A stretch of DNA of 15,231 bases from an uncultured beta proteobacterium. Its GTDB lineage: Bacteria > Pseudomonadota > Gammaproteobacteria > Burkholderiales > Burkholderiaceae_C. Of this stretch, positions 6,511-13,082 are shown piece after piece. Made by a program: the position numbers and the translations under genes. The stretch is taken from positions 1-15,231 of the forward strand of contig CAILKA010000393.1 of NCBI GenBank assembly GCA_903834645.1, given 5' to 3'. Numbering within the stretch: position 1 is the stretch's first letter; every line of letters starts with the position of its first letter. Under the pieces are notes generated by a model that saw only the letters and a list, made by a program, of their open reading frames with translations, made no database searches and was not told where the DNA came from.

Positions 6511-7143
6511 TCATGGCGTGAGCAGGGTGCGCACGGTGCGCGGGTTCACGCCGGCGGCCGGGAAGTCCTTGAGTGCCGCGTCGAACATCGCGCGCACGAT
6601 GGCGGCGTCGCCCCGGGTCAGGCCATCGCTGCTGGCGCGCGTCTCGTACAGCGGCTGGCCGCTGGCGCGGTCGCGGATCAGCAGCGCGACCTCGCGCTCG
6701 TAGCGCGGCGAATCGGTGTGCATGCCGGCTCCCCAGTAGGGCCCCGTCCACGGGCCGTGGCGCCAATAGCCAAAGCCTCCGCGCCACCAGAGCGGGTCGT
6801 CCCACGGGGCGCGGTCGGTGCGCGTGACGCGGCCGCCGACCTGCACCGTCACCTCGGGCGTGGCACCGGTGGCCGCTGGGCGAAAACCCGCCGCCTCCAG
6901 GGCCGGGCGCGCGGTCGCCTCGAGCATCTCCTGACGTTCCGGGCGCGCCTGCTGCGAGGGCAGCCGCTCGAAAGCGTAGGTGCCCGGCGCGCGGCCCGCT
7001 GGCCACTGGCCGTAGCTGTGCACGACGCTGTCGAGCGTGTTCAAGCCCGCACACCCGGCCAGTGCGCCCGCGAGCGCCAGCGCGCCCGCGGCGCCCAGCA
7101 CCCGGAGCCCGGTGCGCCGGGCAAGCAGTTGGAGCTCAATCAT
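6511..7143 (-). CDS. DUF4136 domain lipoprotein
   Basis: A predicted lipoprotein of 210 residues. A basic start (ARRTGLR), a hydrophobic core and a lipobox LAGC (Cys31) form the export signal. The mature protein shows PGTYAFERLPSQQAR, a pattern I associate with DUF4136 proteins of Burkholderiales, followed by ARPALEAAGFRP, a beta-rich VTVQVGGRVTR, an aromatic/Gly-rich loop WWRGGFGYWRHGPW and the ending VALLIRDRASGQPLYETRA. The ATG at 7143 is well supported: a perfect AGGAGG lies 7 bases upstream (7156-7151). It follows ttcA by 49 bases in the same direction, with a 20-bp palindrome between them, so it may be the last gene of the SDR-ttcA unit or be partly insulated from it. Role unknown; envelope location is inferred from the lipobox. 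Confidence 0.85.
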   Translation of the reverse strand: MIELQLLARRTGLRVLGAAGALALAGALAGCAGLNTLDSVVHSYGQWPAGRAPGTYAFERLPSQQARPERQEMLEATARPALEAAGFRPAATGATPEVTVQVGGRVTRTDRAPWDDPLWWRGGFGYWRHGPWTGPYWGAGMHTDSPRYEREVALLIRDRASGQPLYETRASSDGLTRGDAAIVRAMFDAALKDFPAAGVNPRTVRTLLTP

Positions 7144-7150
7144 GGCCTGA

Positions 7151-7156
7151 CCTCCT
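7151..7156 (-). promoter_or_regulatory. Strong Shine-Dalgarno of the DUF4136 gene
   Basis: AGGAGG on the minus strand, 7 bases before ATG 7143. Most genes in this window lack a clear site, so this one fixes the start and suggests good translation independent of ttcA. Confidence 0.85.
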
Positions 7157-7167
7157 GTGTAGCGTGC

Positions 7168-7187
7168 CCGCCTCCAGCTGGAGGCGG
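7168..7187. repeat. Perfect 20-bp palindrome between ttcA and the DUF4136 gene
   Basis: CCGCCTCCAGCTGGAGGCGG is an exact inverted repeat, 6 bases after the ttcA stop and 11 bases before the Shine-Dalgarno of the next gene. As RNA it forms an 8-bp stem with a 4-base loop. No T-run follows on the minus strand, so it may be an mRNA-stabilising stem, a weak terminator or an operator. The structure is certain, the role is not. Confidence 0.75.
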
Positions 7188-7192
7188 CTCGC

Positions 7193-8110
7193 TCAATCCT
7201 TCATGCCAGCTGCAAGCTTGATCGCCACGCCCGCTGCGGGCACTGCGGGCGCGCAAGGCTCGTCGTCATCGTCGAAGGCGCGGTCACCCATGGCATCGGG
7301 CACGCCGGTGGGGCGCAGCGTCTCGAAGGGGTGCAACCGCTTGTCCATCAGGTGCGAAGGCACGACGTGACCCATGGCGTGGAAGATGTTGTCGATGCGA
7401 CCGGGGTACTGGCGCTCCCACTCGTGGATCATCTTCTTGACCTGCACGCGCTGCAGGTTGTCCTGGCTGCCGCACAGGGTGCAGGGGATGATCGGGAACT
7501 GGCGGTGCGCGGCCCAGCGCTCCAGGTCCGTCTCGGCCACATAGGCCAGCGGTCGGATCACGACGTTGCGCCCGTCGTCGCTCACGAGCTTGGGCGGCAT
7601 GCCCTTCGTGCGCGCGCCGACGAACATGTTCATGAGGAGGGTCACCACCATGTCGTCGCGGTGGTGGCCCAGCGCGATCTTGGTGGCACCCAGTTCGCCC
7701 GCCACGCGGTACAGGATGCCGCGCCGCAGGCGCGAGCACAGGCTGCACATCGTCTTGCCCTGCGGGATCAGGCGCTTGACGATCGAGTAGGTGTCCTGCT
7801 GCTCGATGTGGAAGGGCACACCGCGGCTTTCCAGGTAGGCGGGCAGCACGTCCTCGGGGAATCCGGGCTGTTTCTGGTCGAGGTTGACGGCCACGATGTC
7901 GAAGGGCACGGGCGCGCGCGCCTTGAGCGACAGCAGGATGTCCAGCAGCGAGTAGCTGTCCTTGCCGCCGGAGACGCACACCATCACCTTGTCGCCCGGC
8001 TCGATCATGTTGAAGTCGGCAATCGCCTGGCCGACCTGGCGGTGCAGCCGCTTGGAGAGCTTGTTGAGCTCGTGCGCGGCGCGCCGCGCGTCGGTCTCGG
8101 GTGCGTTCAT
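7193..8110 (-). CDS. ttcA: tRNA 2-thiocytidine(32) synthetase TtcA
   Basis: Adds sulfur to cytidine 32 in the anticodon loop of some tRNAs, using ATP and a [4Fe-4S] cluster (cytoplasm). The PP-loop SGGKDS lies at 47-52. Two CxxC motifs are present: CSLC (122-125) and CTLC (210-213), the pair that defines TtcA and supplies the cluster ligands. GHHRDD (148-153), the NMFVGARTKGMPPKL stretch (161-175) and HVVPSHLMD near 248 are also typical. It has 305 residues; the last 30 or so are an acidic and then Ala-rich tail (DDDDEP...), common in betaproteobacterial copies. The ATG at 8110 overlaps the stop of the upstream SDR gene by 4 bases, indicating translational coupling. In-frame codons upstream lie within the SDR gene and are not used. 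Confidence 0.96.
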   Translation of the reverse strand: MNAPETDARRAAHELNKLSKRLHRQVGQAIADFNMIEPGDKVMVCVSGGKDSYSLLDILLSLKARAPVPFDIVAVNLDQKQPGFPEDVLPAYLESRGVPFHIEQQDTYSIVKRLIPQGKTMCSLCSRLRRGILYRVAGELGATKIALGHHRDDMVVTLLMNMFVGARTKGMPPKLVSDDGRNVVIRPLAYVAETDLERWAAHRQFPIIPCTLCGSQDNLQRVQVKKMIHEWERQYPGRIDNIFHAMGHVVPSHLMDKRLHPFETLRPTGVPDAMGDRAFDDDDEPCAPAVPAAGVAIKLAAGMKD

Positions 8111-8955
8111 GGTGCAGTGCCCTGGAAGGGAAAGTCGCGCTCGGCGCGCACGAGGTGAAAGCCCGCGTCCACCATCACGGTGCTGCCGGTCATGGAGCGG
8201 TTGGTCAGCGCAAAGCGCACCGCGTGCGCCACGTCGCCCGCATCCACGCTGCGCCTGAGCAGGCTCGTCGTGCGCAGCCGCTCGAGCATCGCCTCGTCGA
8301 TGAGCTCGCTGCCCAGCGTCAGGCCCGGGGCCACCCCGCACACACGCACCTGGGGCGCCAGCGCCATCGCGAGCATCGTCGTGGCCGACTCCAGCGCCGC
8401 CTTGGACAGCGTGTAGGAGAAGTAGTCCGGGTTCGGGTTCCACAGTTGCTGGTCGAGCAGGTTCACGACGCAGCCGTCCTGGCCAGCGGCACACACGGCT
8501 GCGTGCAGCGCGCGTGCGAGCACCACCGCCGCACCCGTGTTGGCCGCGGCGTGGCGCTGCATGCGCGCGTAGTCGAAGCTGGCCACGTCGTCGTACTCGA
8601 AGGCGCTGGCGTTGTTGACCACCGCATCGATGCGGCCGAAGTGCGCCGCCACCGCCGGCACGAGCGCGCGCGCCTGCGCCTCGTCGGCCAGGTCGGCGGC
8701 CAGGGCATGTGCCCGCGCGCCGGCAGCCTGCAGCACCTGCACCGTGTCGCGGGCCGCGTCGGCCGAGCCGAGGTAGTGCACGGCCACGTCGAAGCCGTGC
8801 GCGCCCAGGTCGAGCGCGATGGTGCGGCCCAGCCGGCGCGCGCCGCCCGTCACGAGCACCACGGGGCGCGGGCGCGCGGGTGCAGCGCCGCCGGGTCGGG
8901 CGTCGGAGCAGTCGGCGGGGTCGGCGGGGCCGGCGGGGGGGGTGGGCGTGGCCAT
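8107..8955 (-). CDS. SDR-family reductase, FolM/pteridine reductase-like
   Basis: A short-chain dehydrogenase of 282 residues. NADP(H) binding is shown by VVLVTGGARRLG (32-43); the Arg-rich TGGxRRxG form is typical of FolM and PTR1. NNASAF follows at 114-119. The active site has Tyr181 and Lys185 (YTLSK), but the usual catalytic Ser is replaced by Asp168 (NLLDQQLW). Asp here is a hallmark of pteridine reductases (PTR1, FolM), so a role in reducing dihydropterin or dihydrofolate is a reasonable inference, not proven. The C-terminal FHLVRAERDFPF is conserved-looking. ATG 8955 is preferred; the first 30 residues are Pro/Ala/Asp-rich linker. It overlaps ttcA by 4 bases and is divergent from the methyltransferase gene with only 35 bases between starts. 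Confidence 0.85.
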   Translation of the reverse strand: MATPTPPAGPADPADCSDARPGGAAPARPRPVVLVTGGARRLGRTIALDLGAHGFDVAVHYLGSADAARDTVQVLQAAGARAHALAADLADEAQARALVPAVAAHFGRIDAVVNNASAFEYDDVASFDYARMQRHAAANTGAAVVLARALHAAVCAAGQDGCVVNLLDQQLWNPNPDYFSYTLSKAALESATTMLAMALAPQVRVCGVAPGLTLGSELIDEAMLERLRTTSLLRRSVDAGDVAHAVRFALTNRSMTGSTVMVDAGFHLVRAERDFPFQGTAP

Positions 8956-8972
8956 GGGCGGTGCCGCGTTCC

Positions 8973-8978
8973 TACAAT
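8973..8978 (+). promoter_or_regulatory. Candidate -10 box of the methyltransferase gene (TACAAT)
   Basis: TACAAT is a five-of-six match. Transcription would begin around 8985, at most 6 bases before the ATG at 8991 and on an in-frame GTG. No good -35 hexamer is visible. The layout implies a leaderless or nearly leaderless mRNA. Confidence 0.5.
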
Positions 8979-8990
8979 GCCCGCGTGGGC

Positions 8991-10100
8991 ATGCAAGCGA
9001 ACCGGAGTGAAGCCGGCAGTGTATCGGCGGCACTGGGCGCGCGCGTGCGCGAGGAAATCGCGCGCGCGGGGGGCTGGATCGCCTTCGACCGCTACATGCA
9101 CCTGGCGCTCTACGAGCCGGGCCTGGGCTACTACGCGCGTGCGCACGCGCCCTTCGGGCTGATGCCCGGCAGCGGCAGTGACTTCGTCACCGCCCCCGAG
9201 CTGTCGCCCTTGTTCGGCCGCACACTGGCCGCGCAGGTGCGCCAGGGCCTGCAGGCCGCCGGCGCGGGCGAGGTCTGGGAGTTCGGCGGCGGCTCGGGCG
9301 CGCTGGCCGAGCAGCTGCTCGAGACCCTGGGCGAGGCAGTACAGCGCTACACGATCGTGGAAGTCTCGGCCACTCTGGCGGCGCGCCAGCGCGAGCGCCT
9401 GGCGCGCTTCGGGTCGCGCGTGGCCTGGGCGCAGGAGCTGCCCGGGCGTATCGATGGCGTGGTGGTGGGCAACGAGGTGCTCGATGCGATGCCCGCGCGG
9501 CTGCTGGCCTACGACGGCGCCCGCTGGCACGAGCGTGGGGTGGCGGTGCACGAGGGCCAGCTCGTCTTGGCCGACTGCCCCACCGATGCGCGCCCGCCGG
9601 TGGCAGGCCCCTTCGTGCCCGGCACCGTCACCGAGATCCACCCGCAGGCGCAGGCCTTCGTGGCGACGCTGGCCGAGCGGCTGGGCCGGGGCCTCGTGCT
9701 GCTCATCGACTACGGCTTTCCGCAAGACGAGTACTACCACCCGCAGCGCACCGGCGGCACCCTGATGTGCCACCGTGCCCACCGCGCCGACCCCGATCCG
9801 CTTGCCGACCCGGGCGAGAAGGATCTGAGCGTGCACGTGGACTTCACCGCCGTAGCACTCGCGGCACTGGAGGCGGGCCTGGAGGTGCTCGGCTACACGA
9901 GCCAGGCGCGCTTCCTGCTGAACTGCGGCATCGCCCCGCTCCTGGAAGCCGCCACGCTGCCCGAGCGCGCCTCGGCACAAAAGCTCCTGACCGAGCACGA
10001 GATGGGCGAGCTCTTCAAGGTCATCGCCCTGGGGCGCGGCCTGCCCGCTGGCTTCCTGCCGGTGGGCTTTGGCGCGGGTGACCGCACCCACCGGCTGTGA
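8991..10100 (+). CDS. SAM-dependent methyltransferase, MidA/NDUFAF7 family
   Basis: A class I SAM-dependent methyltransferase of the family that includes mitochondrial NDUFAF7 (MidA), which methylates an arginine of the complex I subunit NDUFS2. The 369 residues show the family's N-terminal landmarks: IAFDRYMHLALYEPGLGYYA (30-49) and SDFVTAPELSPLFGR (63-77). The SAM loop is EFGGGSG (97-103). GNEVLDAMPARL, LLIDYGFPQDEYYHPQR and GTLMCHRAH follow in the expected order. ATG 8991 lies just after a TACAAT box; an in-frame GTG at 8985 is an alternative. In bacteria the substrate is not established; complex I methylation is an inference from the mitochondrial relative. It is the first gene of a plus-strand pair with the DUF2905 gene. 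Confidence 0.92.
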   Translation: MQANRSEAGSVSAALGARVREEIARAGGWIAFDRYMHLALYEPGLGYYARAHAPFGLMPGSGSDFVTAPELSPLFGRTLAAQVRQGLQAAGAGEVWEFGGGSGALAEQLLETLGEAVQRYTIVEVSATLAARQRERLARFGSRVAWAQELPGRIDGVVVGNEVLDAMPARLLAYDGARWHERGVAVHEGQLVLADCPTDARPPVAGPFVPGTVTEIHPQAQAFVATLAERLGRGLVLLIDYGFPQDEYYHPQRTGGTLMCHRAHRADPDPLADPGEKDLSVHVDFTAVALAALEAGLEVLGYTSQARFLLNCGIAPLLEAATLPERASAQKLLTEHEMGELFKVIALGRGLPAGFLPVGFGAGDRTHRL

Positions 10101-10172
10101 GCCCCACGTGAGCGGCCGCCCCGCCCGACCCACCCGCCCCGCGATGCCCGCTGCCCAGCCGAGCGCCTGCCG

Positions 10173-10364
10173 ATGCGCTGGCTGATCGTCTTCCTGCTCG
10201 CCTTCGTGCTCTTCAACGGCCTGGCTGCGTGGCTGCGCCGCATCGGGCTGGGGCGGCTGCCCGGAGACTTCACGCTGCGCTGGCGCGGGCGCGAGTTTCA
10301 CGTGCCGCTTGCCAGCTCGGTGCTGCTCAGCGTCCTGGTGATGCTCGTGGGCGCCTTCTTCTGA
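10173..10364 (+). CDS. DUF2905 small membrane protein
   Basis: A 63-residue protein with two transmembrane segments: about residues 3-20 (WLIVFLLAFVLFNGLAAW) and 46-62 (LASSVLLSVLVMLVGAF). Between them lies a basic loop with GLGRLPGDFTLRWRGREFHVPL, which is the DUF2905 signature. Function unknown. It lies 72 bases downstream of the methyltransferase gene on the same strand and may share its transcript; the ribosome site is weak. It is convergent with the zinc-ribbon gene (37-base gap). Confidence 0.88.
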   Translation: MRWLIVFLLAFVLFNGLAAWLRRIGLGRLPGDFTLRWRGREFHVPLASSVLLSVLVMLVGAFF

Positions 10365-10401
10365 GCTGCCCCGGCGCGAGCCGGCTGCAAATGGCCGAGG
10401 A

Positions 10402-10776
10402 TCAGAGGTGGATCGTCCAGTCGTGCCCGCACTGGCGGCAGCGCACGTCCACCGCCTCCTCGTGCTCGGCCTGGCAGGTCAGGCGCCCGTAGGCCCCGCA
10501 GTGCGGGCAGTCGGCCTGGTGGGCGATGGCCTCGGCGCGCGCCAGCAAGAAGAGGTAGCGCCGCAGCGTCCACACACCGGCCGCGGCGCAGACGAGCACG
10601 GCCACGAGGTCGGTGAGCCGGTCGGCCGCCGAGGTGTAGCGGCTGGAGGCTTCCAGCGCTGTCATGAGGCCCAGCACGCACATCAGCAGCAGCGCCAGGT
10701 GCGCGTGCCCGGCAAGCAACTCGCGCTCGTACCACTTGCGAAAGCCCACCTTGCGGATGCCCTCTGCCAGCTTCAT
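10402..10776 (-). CDS. Small membrane protein with C-terminal zinc ribbon, function unknown
   Basis: A 124-residue protein I do not recognise by name. The N-terminus (KLAEGIRKVGFRKWYEREL) is basic and amphipathic. Two hydrophobic segments follow, about residues 26-42 and 56-72. The C-terminal part carries CPHCG (90-94) and CRQCGH (113-118), separated by 19 residues, a zinc-ribbon pattern, and ends WTIHL. With two membrane passes both ends should lie on the same side, probably cytoplasmic given the basic N-terminus. The start is firm: the ATG overlaps the cca stop by 4 bases and AGGAGG stands 7 bases upstream (10789-10784). It is the last gene of the slt-cca run. The zinc ribbon could bind nucleic acid or protein, but nothing here shows which. 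Confidence 0.82.
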   Translation of the reverse strand: MKLAEGIRKVGFRKWYERELLAGHAHLALLLMCVLGLMTALEASSRYTSAADRLTDLVAVLVCAAAGVWTLRRYLFLLARAEAIAHQADCPHCGAYGRLTCQAEHEEAVDVRCRQCGHDWTIHL

Positions 10777-12068
10777 CGCGCCGCCTCCTGGGCCTGCCCC
10801 GGCACGAGCCCCTGCACGAGTCCCTGCACCAGGGCCTGCGCCAGGGCCTGCTCGCGCGCGTGCTGCACCGCCTCGCCGATCTGCGGCCCGCGCGCACCGC
10901 GTGCCGCAGCCGCCTCGGCCGCGGCCGCGGTGTCCACGCCGAGCACGCAAGCCAGCGCCCGCGCCAGGCGCTCGCGCGGCGGGTAGGGCCGATCTTCCAG
11001 GCCCGTGCGGCCGCGCGCGTCGCACTCGCAGGCCTGCAGCACCTGCTCGAAGCGTTCCGGGCGCCGCAGCGCGTCGCAGCGCACGAGCAGGCGCAGCGTG
11101 GCCGCCGGCCCGAGCTCGCCGCTGCGGTGCACGTGGCCGTGTTCGCGTGCCACCACGTCGGCCAGTTCGCGGCACTCGGTGGGCACGCGCAGCCGCTCGG
11201 CAGCGGCCCGCGCCAGCTTCGCGCTGCGCTGCTCATGGCCGAGGTGGCGCGGCCACTGCTCGCGCGGGGTGGTGCCCTTGCCCAGGTCGTGCACGAGGCA
11301 GGCCCAGCGCACGGCCAGCGGCGCGTGCAGGCGCGCGCACTGGTCGAGCACCATCAGCAGATGCACGCCGGTGTCGACCTCCGGGTGATGCTGCTCGGGC
11401 TGGGGCACGCCGAAGAGCCGCTCCACCTCGGGCAGCAGCCGCGCCAGCGCGCCGCAGCCGCGCAGCACCTCGAGCATGCGGCTCGGGCGCGGCTCCATCA
11501 GCCCGCGGGCGAGTTCCTGCCACACGCGCTCGGGCACGAGTGCATCGACCTCGCCCTCGTCCACGAGGCGGCGCAGCAGCTCCTGCGTGGGCTCGGCGAC
11601 GGTGAAGTCCGCGTAGCGTGCCGCAAAACGCGCCAGGCGCAGCAGCCGCACCGGGTCTTCGGCAAAGGCCTCGCCCACGTGGCGCAGCACGCGCTCGCGC
11701 AGGTCGCGCGCGCCGCCGAAGGGATCCACGAGCACGCCGTCCGCCCCGCGCGCCATGGCGTTGATCGTGAGGTCGCGCCGGGCCAGGTCCTGCTCGAGCG
11801 TGACATCGGGCGCGGCGTGAAAGGCAAAGCCGTGGTAGCCCGGCGCGCTCTTGCGCTCCGTGCGCGCCAGGGCGTACTCCTCCTTCGTGCGCGGGTGCAG
11901 GAAGACCGGGAAGTCACGGCCCACGGGCACGAAGCCCGCCTCCAGCATCCGCTGCGGCGTGGCGCCCACCACCACCCAGTCGCGGTCCTTCGCCTGGCGC
12001 CCGAGCAGCGCGTCGCGCACGCAGCCCCCCACCTCGTAGACCTGGCCGGGGACTGCGAGGTCTGGCAC
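10773..12068 (-). CDS. cca: Multifunctional CCA tRNA nucleotidyltransferase with HD domain
   Basis: Adds or repairs the 3' CCA end of tRNAs (class II, bacterial type). GGCVRD (14-19) and the metal-binding DRD (Asp28, Asp30) form the nucleotidyltransferase core; RRDLTINAMA (97-106) and the EDPVRLLRLARFAARYADF motif (137-155) follow, and ERVWQEL marks the body. The HD phosphohydrolase domain is present: VHDLGKG with His260-Asp261 and a later HLGHE. This domain gives phosphatase and phosphodiesterase activity in E. coli. It has 431 residues (412 in E. coli). No ATG fits; GTG 12068 is preferred because it lies 8 bases after the stop of the upstream gene and just before the conserved YEVGGCVRD. 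The C-terminus ends in a repetitive (Q-A/G-L-V)n tail. It overlaps the zinc-ribbon gene by 4 bases. Confidence 0.93.
   Translation of the reverse strand: MPDLAVPGQVYEVGGCVRDALLGRQAKDRDWVVVGATPQRMLEAGFVPVGRDFPVFLHPRTKEEYALARTERKSAPGYHGFAFHAAPDVTLEQDLARRDLTINAMARGADGVLVDPFGGARDLRERVLRHVGEAFAEDPVRLLRLARFAARYADFTVAEPTQELLRRLVDEGEVDALVPERVWQELARGLMEPRPSRMLEVLRGCGALARLLPEVERLFGVPQPEQHHPEVDTGVHLLMVLDQCARLHAPLAVRWACLVHDLGKGTTPREQWPRHLGHEQRSAKLARAAAERLRVPTECRELADVVAREHGHVHRSGELGPAATLRLLVRCDALRRPERFEQVLQACECDARGRTGLEDRPYPPRERLARALACVLGVDTAAAAEAAAARGARGPQIGEAVQHAREQALAQALVQGLVQGLVPGQAQEAAR
10803..10850 (-). repeat. 12-bp tandem repeat at the 3' end of cca
   Basis: Four 12-bp units (CACGAGCCCCTG, CACGAGTCCCTG, CACCAGGGCCTG, CGCCAGGGCCTG on the plus strand) encode QALA-QALV-QGLV-QGLV near the C-terminus of Cca. 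The units are in frame and have begun to diverge. Confidence 0.85.
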
Positions 12069-12076
12069 GCCTGGGC

Positions 12077-13033
12077 TCAGCGGTGGCGCATGCGCCAGCG
12101 CACGAGGCGCGAAGGCCCCTGCCCCGGGGCGAGGTAGCCGGGTGCTACGGCGTGCACCGAGGCGGGCTCGATGCCCAGCGCCTGCAGCCCCGGCAGCGTG
12201 CCGGTGGCCACGTTGGGCACCTTCATCGAGTCGAGGTTGTCGCGCGACATCAGCGGCTCGCCCGGCAGCCACTCCATCAGCATCGCCTGCAGCCGTGCCA
12301 GCCCGTCGGGCAGCCCGATGACGGGCCGCGGATGGCCGGCCAAGCGGCCCGCCAGGCGCACGAGATCGGCCAGCGTCAGCGTCTCGGGGCCGGCGCACTC
12401 GAAGGTCAGGCCCGCGGTGTCGGGCCGCTCCAGGCAGGTGGCGATCGCGCGGGCGACATCGTGCACCCACACCGGCTGGAAACGGCTCGTGGCGCCGGCC
12501 AGCGGCACGAAGGGCGCTACCGACTGCAGCGCCGCAAAGAGATTGAGGAAGCTGTCCTCGGCGCCGAAGATCACGCTCGGGCGCAGCAGCGTGAGCGCCA
12601 GGCCCGAGTCGCGCAGCGCCTGCTCGCCTGCGGCCTTGCTGCGCAGGTAGCGCGAGGGCGCGTCGGGCGACACGCCCAGTGCGCTCACGTGCACGAGCCG
12701 CGCCACGCCCGCCTGGCGGCAGGCCGCCGCCAGGCGCCGCGGCAGCTCGACGTGCGCGCGCGTGAAGGCCGCGTCGTCACCCTGCAGGATGGCCACGAGG
12801 TTGACCACGGCCTGCGCGCCAGCGAGCACGCGCGCGAGCTGCGCGTCGTCGTGCACGCTGGCTTGCACCAGCTCCACCCCAGGCAGGCACTGGATGGCGC
12901 GCCCGTGCGCCAGGCGCCGCGTGGGCACCACCAGGCGCAGGCCGCCCGCGCCGGCGCGCGAGACGAGTTCGGCACACAGCGCGCGGCCGACGAAGCCGGT
13001 GCCGCCGAGCAAGACGATGTGTTGAGGCGTCAT
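12077..13033 (-). CDS. NAD(P)-binding epimerase-fold protein, complex I NDUFA9-like
   Basis: An atypical SDR of 318 residues. The Rossmann motif is HIVLLGGTGFVGRAL (5-19), followed by VVNLVAIL (77-83), LVHVSALG (113-120) and the RPSVIFGAEDSFLN stretch (151-164), which is characteristic of the NDUFA9-like family. Tyr129 and Lys133 (YLRSK) retain the SDR catalytic pair. A WVHDVA motif (189-194) fits the extended SDR substrate domain. ATG 13033 is preferred over the in-frame TTG at 13045. In mitochondria NDUFA9 is an accessory subunit of complex I that binds NADPH; in bacteria the role is unproven and a quinone- or sugar-related reductase is possible. It lies 49 bases after slt and ends 8 bases before the cca start, so all three are probably one transcript. 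Confidence 0.87.
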   Translation of the reverse strand: MTPQHIVLLGGTGFVGRALCAELVSRAGAGGLRLVVPTRRLAHGRAIQCLPGVELVQASVHDDAQLARVLAGAQAVVNLVAILQGDDAAFTRAHVELPRRLAAACRQAGVARLVHVSALGVSPDAPSRYLRSKAAGEQALRDSGLALTLLRPSVIFGAEDSFLNLFAALQSVAPFVPLAGATSRFQPVWVHDVARAIATCLERPDTAGLTFECAGPETLTLADLVRLAGRLAGHPRPVIGLPDGLARLQAMLMEWLPGEPLMSRDNLDSMKVPNVATGTLPGLQALGIEPASVHAVAPGYLAPGQGPSRLVRWRMRHR

Positions 13034-13082
13034 GGAGTGGGTCAATGATGGGGGATGGGGCCCGGTGGCGTCGGCCCGGGGC

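Noticed and set aside
7193..8494. N-terminally extended TtcA reading into the SDR gene
   Set aside because: The extension is the wrong frame of the SDR gene; TtcA homology begins at ATG 8110, which overlaps the SDR stop.
8850..10301. A 483-codon minus-strand open frame opposite the methyltransferase gene
   Set aside because: Composition (Arg, Gly, His, Gln) and lack of any motif mark it as a shadow of the well-supported plus-strand gene.
10371..10384. CCGGC-GCGA-GCCGG hairpin between the convergent DUF2905 and zinc-ribbon genes
   Set aside because: The stem has only five pairs and no T-run follows; at this GC content such stems are common by chance.
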